A DNA stretch of 64,000 nt from CAZHZT01 sp964537285 (GCA_964537285.1 CAZHZT010000009.1:10950-74949); one strand, 5' to 3'. Positions 26,604 through 37,146 are shown, numbered from the stretch's first letter. Numbers and translations: made by a program. The notes: generated from the sequence alone by a model not told the origin.

Positions 26604-29600
26604 ATGCGCTTAATTACGTTATTCTTTTTATTTATATTATCAACTACGTTGGGATTCAGTCAATACGACTTACCTGTCACCTTCGATGACGGAAGTATTG
26701 ATTACGATCTGACTGATTTTGGAGGGAACAATTCTTCAGTAGTCGTAGATCCAACCGATCCGATGAATATGGTTGGGCAAGCTATCAAAACAGCTTCCGC
26801 TGAATTGTGGGCTGGAACGACCATGGGAGAAAATGGGTTTATCTCTCCTATACCCTTTGCTAACAACGCAACACAAATGCAGGTGCGCGTGTGGTCGCCT
26901 GATGCGGGTACTCCTATTCGCCTGAAGGTAGAAGATTCTACCGATCCGACTATTAGCGTAGAAACAGAAGTGAATACTACTGTTGCTATGGCCTGGGAGA
27001 CTCTAGTATTTGACTTTTCCAATGAAGCGCCGGGAACGGCACAATTGAATTTAGCCAATACGTACAACAAAGCTTCTATCTTCTTCAATTTTGGAACCGA
27101 CGGAGCTACTGCCGGCGAAAAGACCTACTACTGGGATGATGTTGTATTCTTGTCCTCCGGTCTGGCCCAGGTAGATCTTCCGGTAACCTTTGAAGACAGC
27201 AATGTAGACTACGATCTTACTGATTTTGGTGGAAATGCTTCCTCAGTAGTAACGGATCCAACGGATCCTAACAATACAGTAGGCCAGGCTATTAAAACCG
27301 ATGTAGCAGAATTATGGGCTGGAACGACAATGGGTGATAACGGCTTTGCCAGTGCAATTCCTTTTACAGCTGATGAAACACAGATCAGTGTTCGTGTGTG
27401 GTCGCCAGATGCGGGAACGCCTATTCGCCTTAAAGTAGAAGATTCTAATGATCCGGGTATTAGTGTAGAAACGGAAGTGAATACCACAGTAGCTATGGCC
27501 TGGGACACATTGATCTTTGATTTTTCGAATGAGGTAGATGGAACTGCTCAATTGAACCTCGCGAATACTTACAATAAAGCGTCCATCTTCTTCAACTTTG
27601 GTACAGATGGTGCTACAGCCGGCGAAAAGACTTACTATTGGGATGATGTAGAATTCGTTCCTGGTAGTGGCAGCGGTGGCGGTGGAGGAGGAGCTTCTCC
27701 TTATTGCGAAACAGAAGTGAAGCATTTAGGCATTCCTGCAGAAGATGCTTCAGCTATCTTTTTGACTATTGAAAATCAGGATGCTAGCACGCTTTTCGTT
27801 GAAATTGAATCGGCTAATGGGGATCCAGTTGACTTTTTATTGGTAACAGGTGGTAGTGGCGCCATGATTTCTGGCGAAGATACTTCCGTTCCTGGAAAGA
27901 TCAGCCGTACACTTTCCTGGGCTACACCGCCCGCTGATGTAACAATGAACATTTTATGGAGTAAGGTCTCTTTTGGAGGAAATTGGCAACTAAGCCCAAT
28001 GGATATTACGGTTCAATTCGCAGATACTTGCGGGGCGGTTAGTTTGGATCCTGTTGACCTGCCAATAACTTTCGAAGATGCGAATGTTGATTATAATCTT
28101 ACAGACTTCGGAGGCAACGCTTCTTCTATTGTAACAGATCCTACCGATCCAATGAATACAGTTGGCCAGGCTATAAAAACGGATGTAGCTGAGGTATGGG
28201 CCGGAACGACAATGGGTGATTCAGGCTTGGCGAACCCAATTCCATTCGCAAATGGAGCTACTCAAATAAGTGTGCGCGTTTGGTCGCCAGATGTAGATAC
28301 ACCTATTCGCTTGAAAGTAGAGGATTCCAATAATCCGACTATCAGTGTAGAAACTGAGGTGAATACGACTACTGCTATGGCTTGGGATACCCTGATCTTT
28401 GATTTTGCGAATCAGGTAGACGGTACTGCAGAAATCAACTTCGATAATACGTACGATAAAATTTCTATCTTCTTCAATTTCGGAACGGACGGTGCTACCG
28501 CTGGTGAAAAAACCTACTACTGGGATGATGTAGAGTTTCTGGCGCCAACTTCTGTTCAAATTGACTTACCAGTAACTTTCGAGGATAGTAATATTGATTA
28601 TGATTTAACGGATTTTGGAGGGAATGCTTCTTCTATTGTTGTTGACCCAACAAATCCAATGAATACAGTCGGACAGGCTATTAAAACGGATGTAGCTGAG
28701 GTTTGGGCTGGAACCACTATGGGGAATAATGGCTTCGCTAACGCTATTCCTTTCACTGCTGATGAGACAGAAATCAGTGTGCGTGTGTGGTCACCGGACG
28801 CAGGAACACCTATTCGCTTGAAAGTAGAAGATTCTAATGACCCGGCTATTAGTGTCGAGACAGAAGTGAATACCACTGTAGCCATGGCCTGGGAAACCTT
28901 GACTTTCGACTTTTCCAATGAAGCAGATGGGACTGCTGCATTGAATTTAGCGAATACATACAACAAAGCTTCTATCTTCTTCAATTTCGGAACAGATGGC
29001 GCTACCGCCGGTGAAAAAACGTACTACTGGGACGATGTGGAATTTGTTCCAGGCGGTGGAAGCGGTGGAGGAGGAGAATCTCCTTACTGTGAAACTGAAG
29101 TTACGCACCTGGGGATTCCTGCGGAAGAAGCTTCAGCGATCTTCCTGACCATTACGAATCAGGATGCCACTACCATGTTTGTGGAAATTGAATCGGCTAA
29201 TGCAGATCCTGTTGACTTCTTGTTGATAGCAGGAGGCAGCGGAGCTATGATTTCTGATGAAGATTTTTCTGTTCCCGGAAAAATCAGCCGTACAATGACC
29301 TGGGCAACCCCCCCGGCAGATGTAATGATGAATGTTTTATGGAGTAAGGAATCCACTATGGGGAATTGGCAATTAAGCCCGATGGATATCACGGTTCAGT
29401 TTGCCGATACTTGTGCTGCTCCTGCTTTAGATCCGGTAGATTTACCGATTACTTTTGAAGATAGCAATGTAGACTATGATTTAACCGATTTTGGAGGCAA
29501 CGCTTCTTCTATCGTAACGGATCCGACCGATCCGATGAATACCGTTGGTCAGGCAATCAAAACCGCTTCGGCTGAATTATGGGCTGGAACGACAATGGGG

Positions 29601-32600
29601 AACAATGGCTTAGCCAATCCTATTCCTTTTTCCGTTAACAGTGCTGAAATCCGCGTACGTGTTTGGTCTCCAGATGCAGATACACCGATACGGATTAAAG
29701 TAGAAGATTCAGCAGATCCGGCGATCAGTGTAGAAACGGAAGTGAATACTACGGTAGCTATGGCCTGGGATACGTTGGTTTTTGATTTTAACAATCAGGT
29801 AGATGGTACTGCACCTATCAACTTTAATAATACATACGATAAAATCTCTATCTTCTTCAATTTTGGAACAGATGGAGCTACAGCAGGTGAAAAAACGTAC
29901 TTTTGGGATGATGTTGAGTTCATTGCACCAACTTCTTTCCAAATTGATTTACCGGTTACTTTTGAAGATCCTACGGTAGATTATAACCTTACGGATTTTG
30001 GAGGCAATGCGTCATCCATTGTAACGGATCCAACGGATCCGATGAATACAGTCGCTCAGTCTATCAAGACCGATGCTGCAGAATTATGGGCCGGAACAAC
30101 AATGGGGGATTTAGGTTTCGCTAATCCTGTTCCTTTTACGCCTCTTGAAACTAAAATGCGTGTGCGCGTTTGGTCTCCGGATGCTGATACGCCAGTTCGT
30201 TTAAAAGTAGAGGATTCCAATGATCCGGCAATTAGCGTGGAAACGGAAGTGAATACAACTGTAGCGATGGCTTGGGATACCTTGACTTTCGACTTTTTGA
30301 ATCATGTTGACGGTACAGCGCCTTTAAACTTTGCGAATACTTATGGCAAAGCATCCATCTTCTTCAATTTCGGTACAGATGGTGCAACAGCTGGAGAGAA
30401 GACTTATTTCTGGGATGATGTAGAATTTATTGCTGATGCAGGGGGACAATCTGCTTACTGTGAAACAGAAGTTAAGCACTTAGGAATTCCTGCGGAAGAA
30501 GCGTCTGCTATCTTCCTGACCATTAAAAATATTGATCCAAATACGGTATTGGTAGAAATTGAATCTGCGAATACGGATCCGGTTGACTTTTTGCTGATTA
30601 CGGGTGGTAGCGGCGCTACGATCTCCGATGAAGATTTTTCTGTTCCCGGAAAAATCAGCCGTACGATGACCTGGGCAACGCCGCCAACGGATATGACTAT
30701 GAATGTGTTGTGGAGTAAAGAATCAACCATGGGTAACTGGCAACTGAGCCCAATGGATATTACCCTTCCATTTGCAGCAACCTGCCCGCCTCCAGCGCTT
30801 GATCCGCCTAGCTTACCGATTACTTTCGAAGAAACGGATATAGATTATGCGTTGACTGATTTCGGTGGAAACGCCTCTTCTATTGTAGTTGATCCTACGG
30901 ATCCTATGAATACAGTGGTGGAAGCCATTAAAACCAACACGGCGGAAACCTTTGCAGGTACATCTGTTGCGAACAATGGTCTGGCAGAACCTATTCCTTT
31001 TGCTACCAATGCTACAGAAATGACCGTTCGCGTTTGGTCTCCGGATGCAGGAATTCCTGTACGCTTAAAAGTGGAAGATAATACTAATTCCGCCATTAGT
31101 GTGGAAACGGAAGTAAATACTACCGTAGCCATGGCCTGGGACACCTTGACTTTTGACTTCTCTGCTCCGGTAGCGGGTACACCGCTATTGAATTTAGCCA
31201 ATACCTACGATAAAGTCACTATTTTCTTCAATTTCGGAACGGATGGAGCTACAGCAGGTGAGAAAACGTACTACTTTGATGATGTAGACTTTATTAATCC
31301 GAATACATTCCCTGTCGATTTACCGATCACCTTTGAAGCAGATACCATTGATTATGATCTAACGGACTTTGGTGGCAATGTTTCTTCAATCGTAGTTGAT
31401 CCAACCGATCCAAATAATAAAGTTGGTCAGGCGATCAAGATAAACACAGCGGAAACTTTTGCAGGTACCACAATGGGTGGAAATGGTTTAGCTAATCCAA
31501 TTCCGTTTGTGGGTAACGCGACAGAGATTCGCGTGCGCGTATGGTCTCCGGATGCCGGAACACCTATCCGTCTGAAAGCAGAAGATGCTGCTGATCCGGC
31601 CATAAGCGTAGAAACGGAGTTGATGACTACTGTAGGCATGGATTGGGATACCTTGGTATTTGATTTCTCGAACCAGGTGGACGGTACGCCAATTTTGAAC
31701 CTGGCGAATACCTATAATAAATTAACTATTTTCTTCAACTTTGGAACAAGCGGAGCGGCCGCAGGAGAGAAGACTTACTACTGGGATGATGTAGAATTTG
31801 TAATTCCTACTTTAGATCAGATCGATCTTCCAATCACTTTTGAAGATGATAATGTAGATTATGATTTGACCGATTTTGGTGGCAATGCCTCTTCGATTGT
31901 TGAAGACCCGACGGATCCTATGAATACCGTTGGTCAGGCGATCAAAACCGATGTGGCACAAACCTTTGCGGGTACAACAATGGGAGCTACTGGTTTAGCT
32001 AATGCCATTGCCTTTGAACCAAATGCGACTCAAATACGCGTGCGTGTTTGGTCGCCGGATGCAAATACACCTATTCGTCTGAAAGTAGAAGATTCAACCG
32101 ATCCTGCTATCAGTGTGGAGACAGAGGTTAATACTTCTGTAGGGATGGAATGGGATACTTTAGTCTTTAACTTCCTGAATGAAGTAGCTGGAACACCAGC
32201 CATAAACTTTGCGAATACTTACGATAAAATTACCATATTCTTCAATTTCGGTACGGATGGGCCTACGGCAGGCGAAAAGACTTACTACTGGGATGATGTA
32301 GAATTCCTGGGTGTTAGTCAGGTGCAAATAGACCTTCCTGTTACCTTTGAAGACGATAATGTCAATTACGATTTAACGGACTTTGGCGGAAACGCTTCTT
32401 CCATCGTTGAAGATCCTACGGATCCAATGAATACGGTTGCTGAATCGGTTAAAACCGATGTGGCAGAAACTTTTGCTGGTACGACCATGGGTAATGATGG
32501 CTTTAGCAATCCGATTCCGTTTACAGCATTAGAAACGGTTATCAGCGTACGCGTTTGGTCGCCAGATGCTAATATTCCGGTGCGTTTGAAAGTAGAAAAT

Positions 32601-34016
32601 GCCAATGATCCGGGTATTAGCGTAGAAACAGAAGTGAACACTACGGTAGCTATGGAATGGGAAACTTTATTCTTTGATTTCTCAAATGAAGTAGCGGGCA
32701 CTCCGGCTCTTGACCTGGGGAGCGTTTATAGCAAAGCATCTATCTTCTTCAACTTTGGTACAGATGGTGCTACGGCAGGCGAAAAGACCTATTACTGGGA
32801 TGATGTGCAGTTTGTTCCTTTTGTTTTTGATCAAATTGACTTGCCAGTTACTTTCGAGGAAACTACAGTCTTCTACGAACTCGTTGACTTTGGAGGTAAT
32901 GCCTCTCTGGTTGTTGAAGATCCAACAGATCCTGCTAATACGGTAGCTCAATCGATAAAAACTTCTGCTGCACAGACTTTTGCAGGTACGACTATGGGGA
33001 CAGATGGCTTCGCCAATGCTATTCCGTTCACGGCTGATGAAACGAAAATGACGGTAAGAGTTTGGTCGCCAGACGCCAATACGCCAATCCGTTTAAAAGT
33101 AGAAGATGCTGCGGATCCAGGCATCAGCGTAGAAACAGAAGTGAACACTACGGTAGCTATGGAATGGGAAACACTGGAGTTTGATTTCAGCAATGAAGTT
33201 CCAGGTACGCCGGCTTTGAATCTGGCCAATACGTATGATAAGGCAATTATTTTCTTCAATTTTGGTACCGACGGACCTACAGCTGGTGAAAAAACATACT
33301 TTTGGGATGATGTAGAATTTGGTGGATTACCATTACCAAATACAGTATACGACATCATTGCAAATAGTACCGCGCACGATACCCTGGAAATTGCTATCGA
33401 TGCAGCTGAATTGGATGATGATCTGATGAGTGCAGGACCATTTACAGTATTTGCACCTACTGATGATGCTTTTGCGAATCTACCGGCTGGTTTGTTGGAT
33501 GCGCTTTTGGCTGACCCAACGGGCGCTTTGGCAGATGTACTGCTTTACCACGTTCTTGGCATTGAAGCATTGTCCGGAGGTTTATCAGATGGTCAGATGG
33601 TAACTACCCTGCTTGGGTTTGATCTTACCATAAACATTGATGGCAATGATAATGTCTTCATCAATAATGAAGCGCAGGTAATTGTAGCTGATCTTCAGGC
33701 GCAAAATGGGGTTGTACACGTCATTGATGCTGTTCTTTCATTGCCAGACGCTACGAATGAGGTCAGTATAAATGCGCCGGCATTATCTGTTTATCCAAAC
33801 CCAGCGGATCAACAAGTGACCTTGTCATTGGATAAATTAGGCAATGCGCCCATTCAGTTGGAGATTTTCCACACGAACGGCCAATTGGCTTACAGTCAAA
33901 TGATCAACAGCACACAAGTGGTTGTTCCTACAGCTAACTTCGATAATGGTGTTTACCTTATCAAGTTGAAAGGAGAGGAGTGGACAACGCTTAAAAGGTT
34001 GGTAATACAGAGATAA
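26604..34016 (+). CDS. Giant T9SS protein: 11 jelly-roll repeats, 3 X modules, FAS1, sorting domain
   Basis: 2470 residues with signal peptide MRLITLFFLFILSTTLGFSQ. Eleven repeats of about 165 residues start 'DLPVTFEDxxxDYDLTDFGG' and end 'YYWDDVEF'. They are interrupted three times by a shorter module starting 'YCETEVKHLGIPAE' (about 27706, 29080 and 30460), giving 2-X-2-X-2-X-5. Repeats 1-6 read AELWAGTT or AEVWAGTT, while repeats 7-11 read AETFAGT or AQTFAGT at the same place. A fasciclin (FAS1) domain follows (about 2245-2383), then a T9SS sorting domain (LSVYPNPADQQVTLS ... VIQR). It is probably a surface-displayed multivalent glucan-binding adhesin; the ligand is inferred from the locus. 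The stop lies inside a long palindrome. Confidence 0.88.
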   Translation: MRLITLFFLFILSTTLGFSQYDLPVTFDDGSIDYDLTDFGGNNSSVVVDPTDPMNMVGQAIKTASAELWAGTTMGENGFISPIPFANNATQMQVRVWSPDAGTPIRLKVEDSTDPTISVETEVNTTVAMAWETLVFDFSNEAPGTAQLNLANTYNKASIFFNFGTDGATAGEKTYYWDDVVFLSSGLAQVDLPVTFEDSNVDYDLTDFGGNASSVVTDPTDPNNTVGQAIKTDVAELWAGTTMGDNGFASAIPFTADETQISVRVWSPDAGTPIRLKVEDSNDPGISVETEVNTTVAMAWDTLIFDFSNEVDGTAQLNLANTYNKASIFFNFGTDGATAGEKTYYWDDVEFVPGSGSGGGGGGASPYCETEVKHLGIPAEDASAIFLTIENQDASTLFVEIESANGDPVDFLLVTGGSGAMISGEDTSVPGKISRTLSWATPPADVTMNILWSKVSFGGNWQLSPMDITVQFADTCGAVSLDPVDLPITFEDANVDYNLTDFGGNASSIVTDPTDPMNTVGQAIKTDVAEVWAGTTMGDSGLANPIPFANGATQISVRVWSPDVDTPIRLKVEDSNNPTISVETEVNTTTAMAWDTLIFDFANQVDGTAEINFDNTYDKISIFFNFGTDGATAGEKTYYWDDVEFLAPTSVQIDLPVTFEDSNIDYDLTDFGGNASSIVVDPTNPMNTVGQAIKTDVAEVWAGTTMGNNGFANAIPFTADETEISVRVWSPDAGTPIRLKVEDSNDPAISVETEVNTTVAMAWETLTFDFSNEADGTAALNLANTYNKASIFFNFGTDGATAGEKTYYWDDVEFVPGGGSGGGGESPYCETEVTHLGIPAEEASAIFLTITNQDATTMFVEIESANADPVDFLLIAGGSGAMISDEDFSVPGKISRTMTWATPPADVMMNVLWSKESTMGNWQLSPMDITVQFADTCAAPALDPVDLPITFEDSNVDYDLTDFGGNASSIVTDPTDPMNTVGQAIKTASAELWAGTTMGNNGLANPIPFSVNSAEIRVRVWSPDADTPIRIKVEDSADPAISVETEVNTTVAMAWDTLVFDFNNQVDGTAPINFNNTYDKISIFFNFGTDGATAGEKTYFWDDVEFIAPTSFQIDLPVTFEDPTVDYNLTDFGGNASSIVTDPTDPMNTVAQSIKTDAAELWAGTTMGDLGFANPVPFTPLETKMRVRVWSPDADTPVRLKVEDSNDPAISVETEVNTTVAMAWDTLTFDFLNHVDGTAPLNFANTYGKASIFFNFGTDGATAGEKTYFWDDVEFIADAGGQSAYCETEVKHLGIPAEEASAIFLTIKNIDPNTVLVEIESANTDPVDFLLITGGSGATISDEDFSVPGKISRTMTWATPPTDMTMNVLWSKESTMGNWQLSPMDITLPFAATCPPPALDPPSLPITFEETDIDYALTDFGGNASSIVVDPTDPMNTVVEAIKTNTAETFAGTSVANNGLAEPIPFATNATEMTVRVWSPDAGIPVRLKVEDNTNSAISVETEVNTTVAMAWDTLTFDFSAPVAGTPLLNLANTYDKVTIFFNFGTDGATAGEKTYYFDDVDFINPNTFPVDLPITFEADTIDYDLTDFGGNVSSIVVDPTDPNNKVGQAIKINTAETFAGTTMGGNGLANPIPFVGNATEIRVRVWSPDAGTPIRLKAEDAADPAISVETELMTTVGMDWDTLVFDFSNQVDGTPILNLANTYNKLTIFFNFGTSGAAAGEKTYYWDDVEFVIPTLDQIDLPITFEDDNVDYDLTDFGGNASSIVEDPTDPMNTVGQAIKTDVAQTFAGTTMGATGLANAIAFEPNATQIRVRVWSPDANTPIRLKVEDSTDPAISVETEVNTSVGMEWDTLVFNFLNEVAGTPAINFANTYDKITIFFNFGTDGPTAGEKTYYWDDVEFLGVSQVQIDLPVTFEDDNVNYDLTDFGGNASSIVEDPTDPMNTVAESVKTDVAETFAGTTMGNDGFSNPIPFTALETVISVRVWSPDANIPVRLKVENANDPGISVETEVNTTVAMEWETLFFDFSNEVAGTPALDLGSVYSKASIFFNFGTDGATAGEKTYYWDDVQFVPFVFDQIDLPVTFEETTVFYELVDFGGNASLVVEDPTDPANTVAQSIKTSAAQTFAGTTMGTDGFANAIPFTADETKMTVRVWSPDANTPIRLKVEDAADPGISVETEVNTTVAMEWETLEFDFSNEVPGTPALNLANTYDKAIIFFNFGTDGPTAGEKTYFWDDVEFGGLPLPNTVYDIIANSTAHDTLEIAIDAAELDDDLMSAGPFTVFAPTDDAFANLPAGLLDALLADPTGALADVLLYHVLGIEALSGGLSDGQMVTTLLGFDLTINIDGNDNVFINNEAQVIVADLQAQNGVVHVIDAVLSLPDATNEVSINAPALSVYPNPADQQVTLSLDKLGNAPIQLEIFHTNGQLAYSQMINSTQVVVPTANFDNGVYLIKLKGEEWTTLKRLVIQR

Positions 34017-34108
34017 AAAATAGAAAGAAGGGTGTTAAAAAAAAGGCTCTCGCTTCAGCGAGAGCCTTTTTTTTAACACCCTTCTTTCTCTGTATTACCA
34101 ACCTTTTA
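33992..34108. terminator. Palindromic terminator that includes the end of the giant gene
   Basis: An inner stem (GGCTCTCGCT/AGCGAGAGCC, flanked by A- and T-runs) lies within GAAAGAAGGGTGTT/AACACCCTTCTTTC. An outer stem (33992-34011 with 34089-34108) pairs the last codons and stop region with an inverted copy downstream. One strand carries an extra bulge of about 11 nt. The T8 run after the inner stem fits a rho-independent terminator. Confidence 0.85.
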
Positions 34109-34225
34109 GGAATTACGAAGGAAGAATCGCCTTTTTTATTTATATTTGATTGAATGCGTTGTAAGTTGTAAAATTCCGCCAAATGAATAGTCAAAGCACT
34201 AAATTAAATAATTATCAAACAATAC

Positions 34226-37012
34226 ATGAAAGTACTCTATTATAACGAACTCAATTACCAACCTTTAAAAAAGCAGTTTGAAAAATTAATTTCTTATCTG
34301 GAAAAAGGAGATTTCAAATCAGCAGATGTTAAGAAGCTAAAAGATCTCGGTTATTATCGCGCAAAACTGGATAAAGAAAACCGCTTGATCTTCAAAATTG
34401 GTGAGTACGAAGGAGAAAAATATTTGTTCCTTCTGGAAATTATTTTAAATCATGCCTACGATAAATCTCGCTTCCTCTCCGGAGCTTCAATTGATGAAAA
34501 CAAACTAGGCCCGCTCGGTTCTGAAAAACAACTTAAATCAGAAGATCTGGAACCCGTAAGGTTTGTGAATAAAAAACAACAACATTTTCACATTCTCGAC
34601 AAAATCCTCTCGTTCGATGAAGAACAAGAAACTATTTTTAATTCACCCCCTCCAGTCATCATTATCGGTTCAGCAGGTAGTGGAAAAACTGCGCTGACAC
34701 TTGAAAAAATAAAGCAACTCCGTGGACGGATCCTTTACGTTACCCTTTCTTCTTATCTCGTTGAGAACTCCAGTGAACTGTATTATTCTTTTGGGTATGA
34801 TAATGATAAGCAAGAAATTGATTTCCTTTCTTTTGCCGAATATTTGGGGGCTATTGAACTGCCTATGGGTAAGGAAATTGATTTTCAAGCTTTTTCAAAA
34901 TGGATTTGGCGTTATCAACAGGCATATAAAATAAAGGATTCGTATAAATTATTCGAAGAGTTTAAAGGAGTGCTTACGGGAACTGAAGTAGAAAAACCGT
35001 ATTTGTCTGAAAAAGATTATATGGATCTGGGCATTCGTCAGTCAGTATATAGTAAGAAAGAACGAGAAGTGGTTTATGAACTCTTCACCAAATATCTTGA
35101 ATTTTTAAAAGAAGGTGAATATTATGATAGCAATATCGCGGCTTTTCAACGTATCGATCAGGTTAATCCATTGTATGATTTCGTAGTAGTGGATGAAGTG
35201 CAGGATATTACGAATATTCAATTGTCCTTGATCCTTCGTTCCCTTAAGCAAGCACAGAACTTCATCCTTTGCGGTGATAGCAATCAAATAGTACATCCAA
35301 ATTTTTTCTCCTGGGCGAATGTAAAAACGCTTTTCTACCAACAGGATCTTAAAGGTCAGCTAACGCGTATTTTGTATTCCAACTACCGGAATACTCCCGA
35401 AGTAACGCATATTGCTAATCAATTACTCCGTGTAAAAAATGCCCGTTTTGGTTCTATTGATAAGGAAAGTACCTTTTTGGTTAAAGCCAATTCAAGCAAT
35501 CACGGGGAGGTGGAATTTTTTCAGGATACTCCCAAAGTGAAAAAAGAACTGGATCGGCGGACCGGAAAGTCCGCACGTTTTGCAGTATTGGTGATGCGAA
35601 ATGAAGATAAACCAGGAGCTAGAAAGTTTTTTAGTACTCCGTTGATCTTTAGTGTTCAGGAAGCCAAAGGGCTTGAATACGAAAATATTATTCTCTATAA
35701 TTTCATTACCGATAATGAATCTGCGTTCCGGGAAATTTGTCAGGGGGTTAAGAAATCTGAGCTCGAAGGAGATTTGAAATATGCGCGGGCGAAAAGTAAA
35801 AGTGATAAATCCTTAGATGAATATAAGTTTTATATCAACTCACTTTATGTAGCAATTACCCGGGCGGTTAAAAACTTGTATGTCATTGAGAAAGTTCGAA
35901 AACACGAACTGTTAAATTTACTGGATTTAGTAGAGTTTAAAGATCAAGTCAAGGTGGAAGACCAGCGTTCTTCCGATGAAGAATGGCAAAAAGAAGCACG
36001 CCGACTGGAACTTCAAGGGAAAAAGGAGCAGGCTGAAAACATACGGAAACAAATTTTACATACTGAAGAGGTGCCTTGGGAAGTAATCACTTCTACGAAA
36101 TTAGAAATACTCAAATCAAAAGCCCTGGATCCCGAAAATTACAATAAAAAAGCCAAGGATATCTTGTTTGAATACGCTCTGATTTACAACGAAATAGACG
36201 TTTTTCCTCAGTTGGTTGAATTGAAATACCGCAAAGCTGAGAATTGGGCGCAAAAAGGTTTTCAACGCATTGAATTAAAATATGAGCCGTTTTTTGCGGA
36301 TAAAGTCACTCAGGTAAGTGTTCAACTCCGTAAATATGGACCTGATTTCAGAAACCCATTCAATTTTACGCCTCTTATGATGGCCGCCATGGGGGGCAGC
36401 CCTCAGCTTATTGATCATTTATTAGAAATCGGTGCAGATCCCCAACTCAAAGATAACCTGGGCCGGCAAGCCTTCCAAATTGCTTTATGGAAATCATATC
36501 TCGACCATAATTATATTCGTACGGCCCTCGTGAAAGTGTATAAACGCCTGCAACCGGATGCAATAAAAGTGAAGTTCAGAAATCGTCTGATTAAGTTGAA
36601 CTCCAATCAAATGGAGTTTTTTATGCTTAATTTTATGATTGCACTCCTAAAGGAAATCACTACTTTTAAAATTCAAGTCGATTTGCCGGGCTTTGAATCA
36701 GTAGATTTTGTTGAAACGCTGACCCACTTCCCGGAACGGATTATGCCGGAATACCGGAAACGCCGGCAATATATTTCCAGTATCTTAGCCAAGAATGAAA
36801 TTTTCAGAGATGATCCCTACAACCGCCAGCTTTTCTTCCGTATTCGAAGAGGCTATTATATCATCAACCCTCTTTTGGAAGTTGAATTTGAAGGTAAATG
36901 GCATAATATCTATGACCTCATGCAGACGATGAAAATGGAAAATTCAGAAGATGAGTACATTCAGGAATTTGGAAAGTATTTACGGGGAGTACGTAAGAAA
37001 TTAAACGAGTAG
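34226..37012 (+). CDS. RelE/ParE-like domain fused to SF1 helicase and ankyrin segment
   Basis: 928 residues, cytoplasmic. Residues 1-85 resemble a RelE/ParE-type toxin fold (LGYYRAKLDKENRLIF then LFLLEIILNHAYDKSRFL). A UvrD-like SF1 helicase core follows: Walker A GSAGSGKT (148-155), Walker B VVDEVQD (DE at 323-324), ILCGDSNQIVHP, SNYRNTPEVTHIA, VQEAKGLEYENIILYNF and the motif VI region YVAITRAVKNLYVIE. Linker and ankyrin follow (about 711-760, FTPLMMAAMGGSPQLIDHLLEIGADP), then a basic, possibly winged-helix C-terminus. It stands alone, between hairpins, with no antitoxin gene beside it. DNA/RNA unwinding is likely; the biological role is unknown. Defence or stress surveillance is possible but unproven. 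Confidence 0.8.
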   Translation: MKVLYYNELNYQPLKKQFEKLISYLEKGDFKSADVKKLKDLGYYRAKLDKENRLIFKIGEYEGEKYLFLLEIILNHAYDKSRFLSGASIDENKLGPLGSEKQLKSEDLEPVRFVNKKQQHFHILDKILSFDEEQETIFNSPPPVIIIGSAGSGKTALTLEKIKQLRGRILYVTLSSYLVENSSELYYSFGYDNDKQEIDFLSFAEYLGAIELPMGKEIDFQAFSKWIWRYQQAYKIKDSYKLFEEFKGVLTGTEVEKPYLSEKDYMDLGIRQSVYSKKEREVVYELFTKYLEFLKEGEYYDSNIAAFQRIDQVNPLYDFVVVDEVQDITNIQLSLILRSLKQAQNFILCGDSNQIVHPNFFSWANVKTLFYQQDLKGQLTRILYSNYRNTPEVTHIANQLLRVKNARFGSIDKESTFLVKANSSNHGEVEFFQDTPKVKKELDRRTGKSARFAVLVMRNEDKPGARKFFSTPLIFSVQEAKGLEYENIILYNFITDNESAFREICQGVKKSELEGDLKYARAKSKSDKSLDEYKFYINSLYVAITRAVKNLYVIEKVRKHELLNLLDLVEFKDQVKVEDQRSSDEEWQKEARRLELQGKKEQAENIRKQILHTEEVPWEVITSTKLEILKSKALDPENYNKKAKDILFEYALIYNEIDVFPQLVELKYRKAENWAQKGFQRIELKYEPFFADKVTQVSVQLRKYGPDFRNPFNFTPLMMAAMGGSPQLIDHLLEIGADPQLKDNLGRQAFQIALWKSYLDHNYIRTALVKVYKRLQPDAIKVKFRNRLIKLNSNQMEFFMLNFMIALLKEITTFKIQVDLPGFESVDFVETLTHFPERIMPEYRKRRQYISSILAKNEIFRDDPYNRQLFFRIRRGYYIINPLLEVEFEGKWHNIYDLMQTMKMENSEDEYIQEFGKYLRGVRKKLNE

Positions 37013-37069
37013 TTAAAGCATTTGAAAAAATAGGCCTTTCGGCCTCCCTCTCAAAGGAGTTTCGCGCCT

Positions 37070-37140
37070 AAGCTAAGTAAAAGTAAACAAGAGTCATCCC
37101 GATTTTTCGGGATGACTCTTGTTAAACTCGCTTTAGCATT
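37070..37140. terminator. Bidirectional terminator between convergent genes
   Basis: A perfect 17-bp stem (37086-37102 with 37107-37123; loop TTTT) lies between the helicase gene and the convergent lipoprotein gene. Outer flanks are partly complementary (GCTAA ... TTAGC), and a T7 run begins at about 37141. Confidence 0.75.
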
Positions 37141-37146
37141 ATTTTT

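Noticed and set aside
26702..33358. Many long minus-strand open frames inside the giant 2470-residue gene
   Set aside because: They recur in the same phase of each repeat and reflect the composition of the sense codons. No start context or domain supports them.
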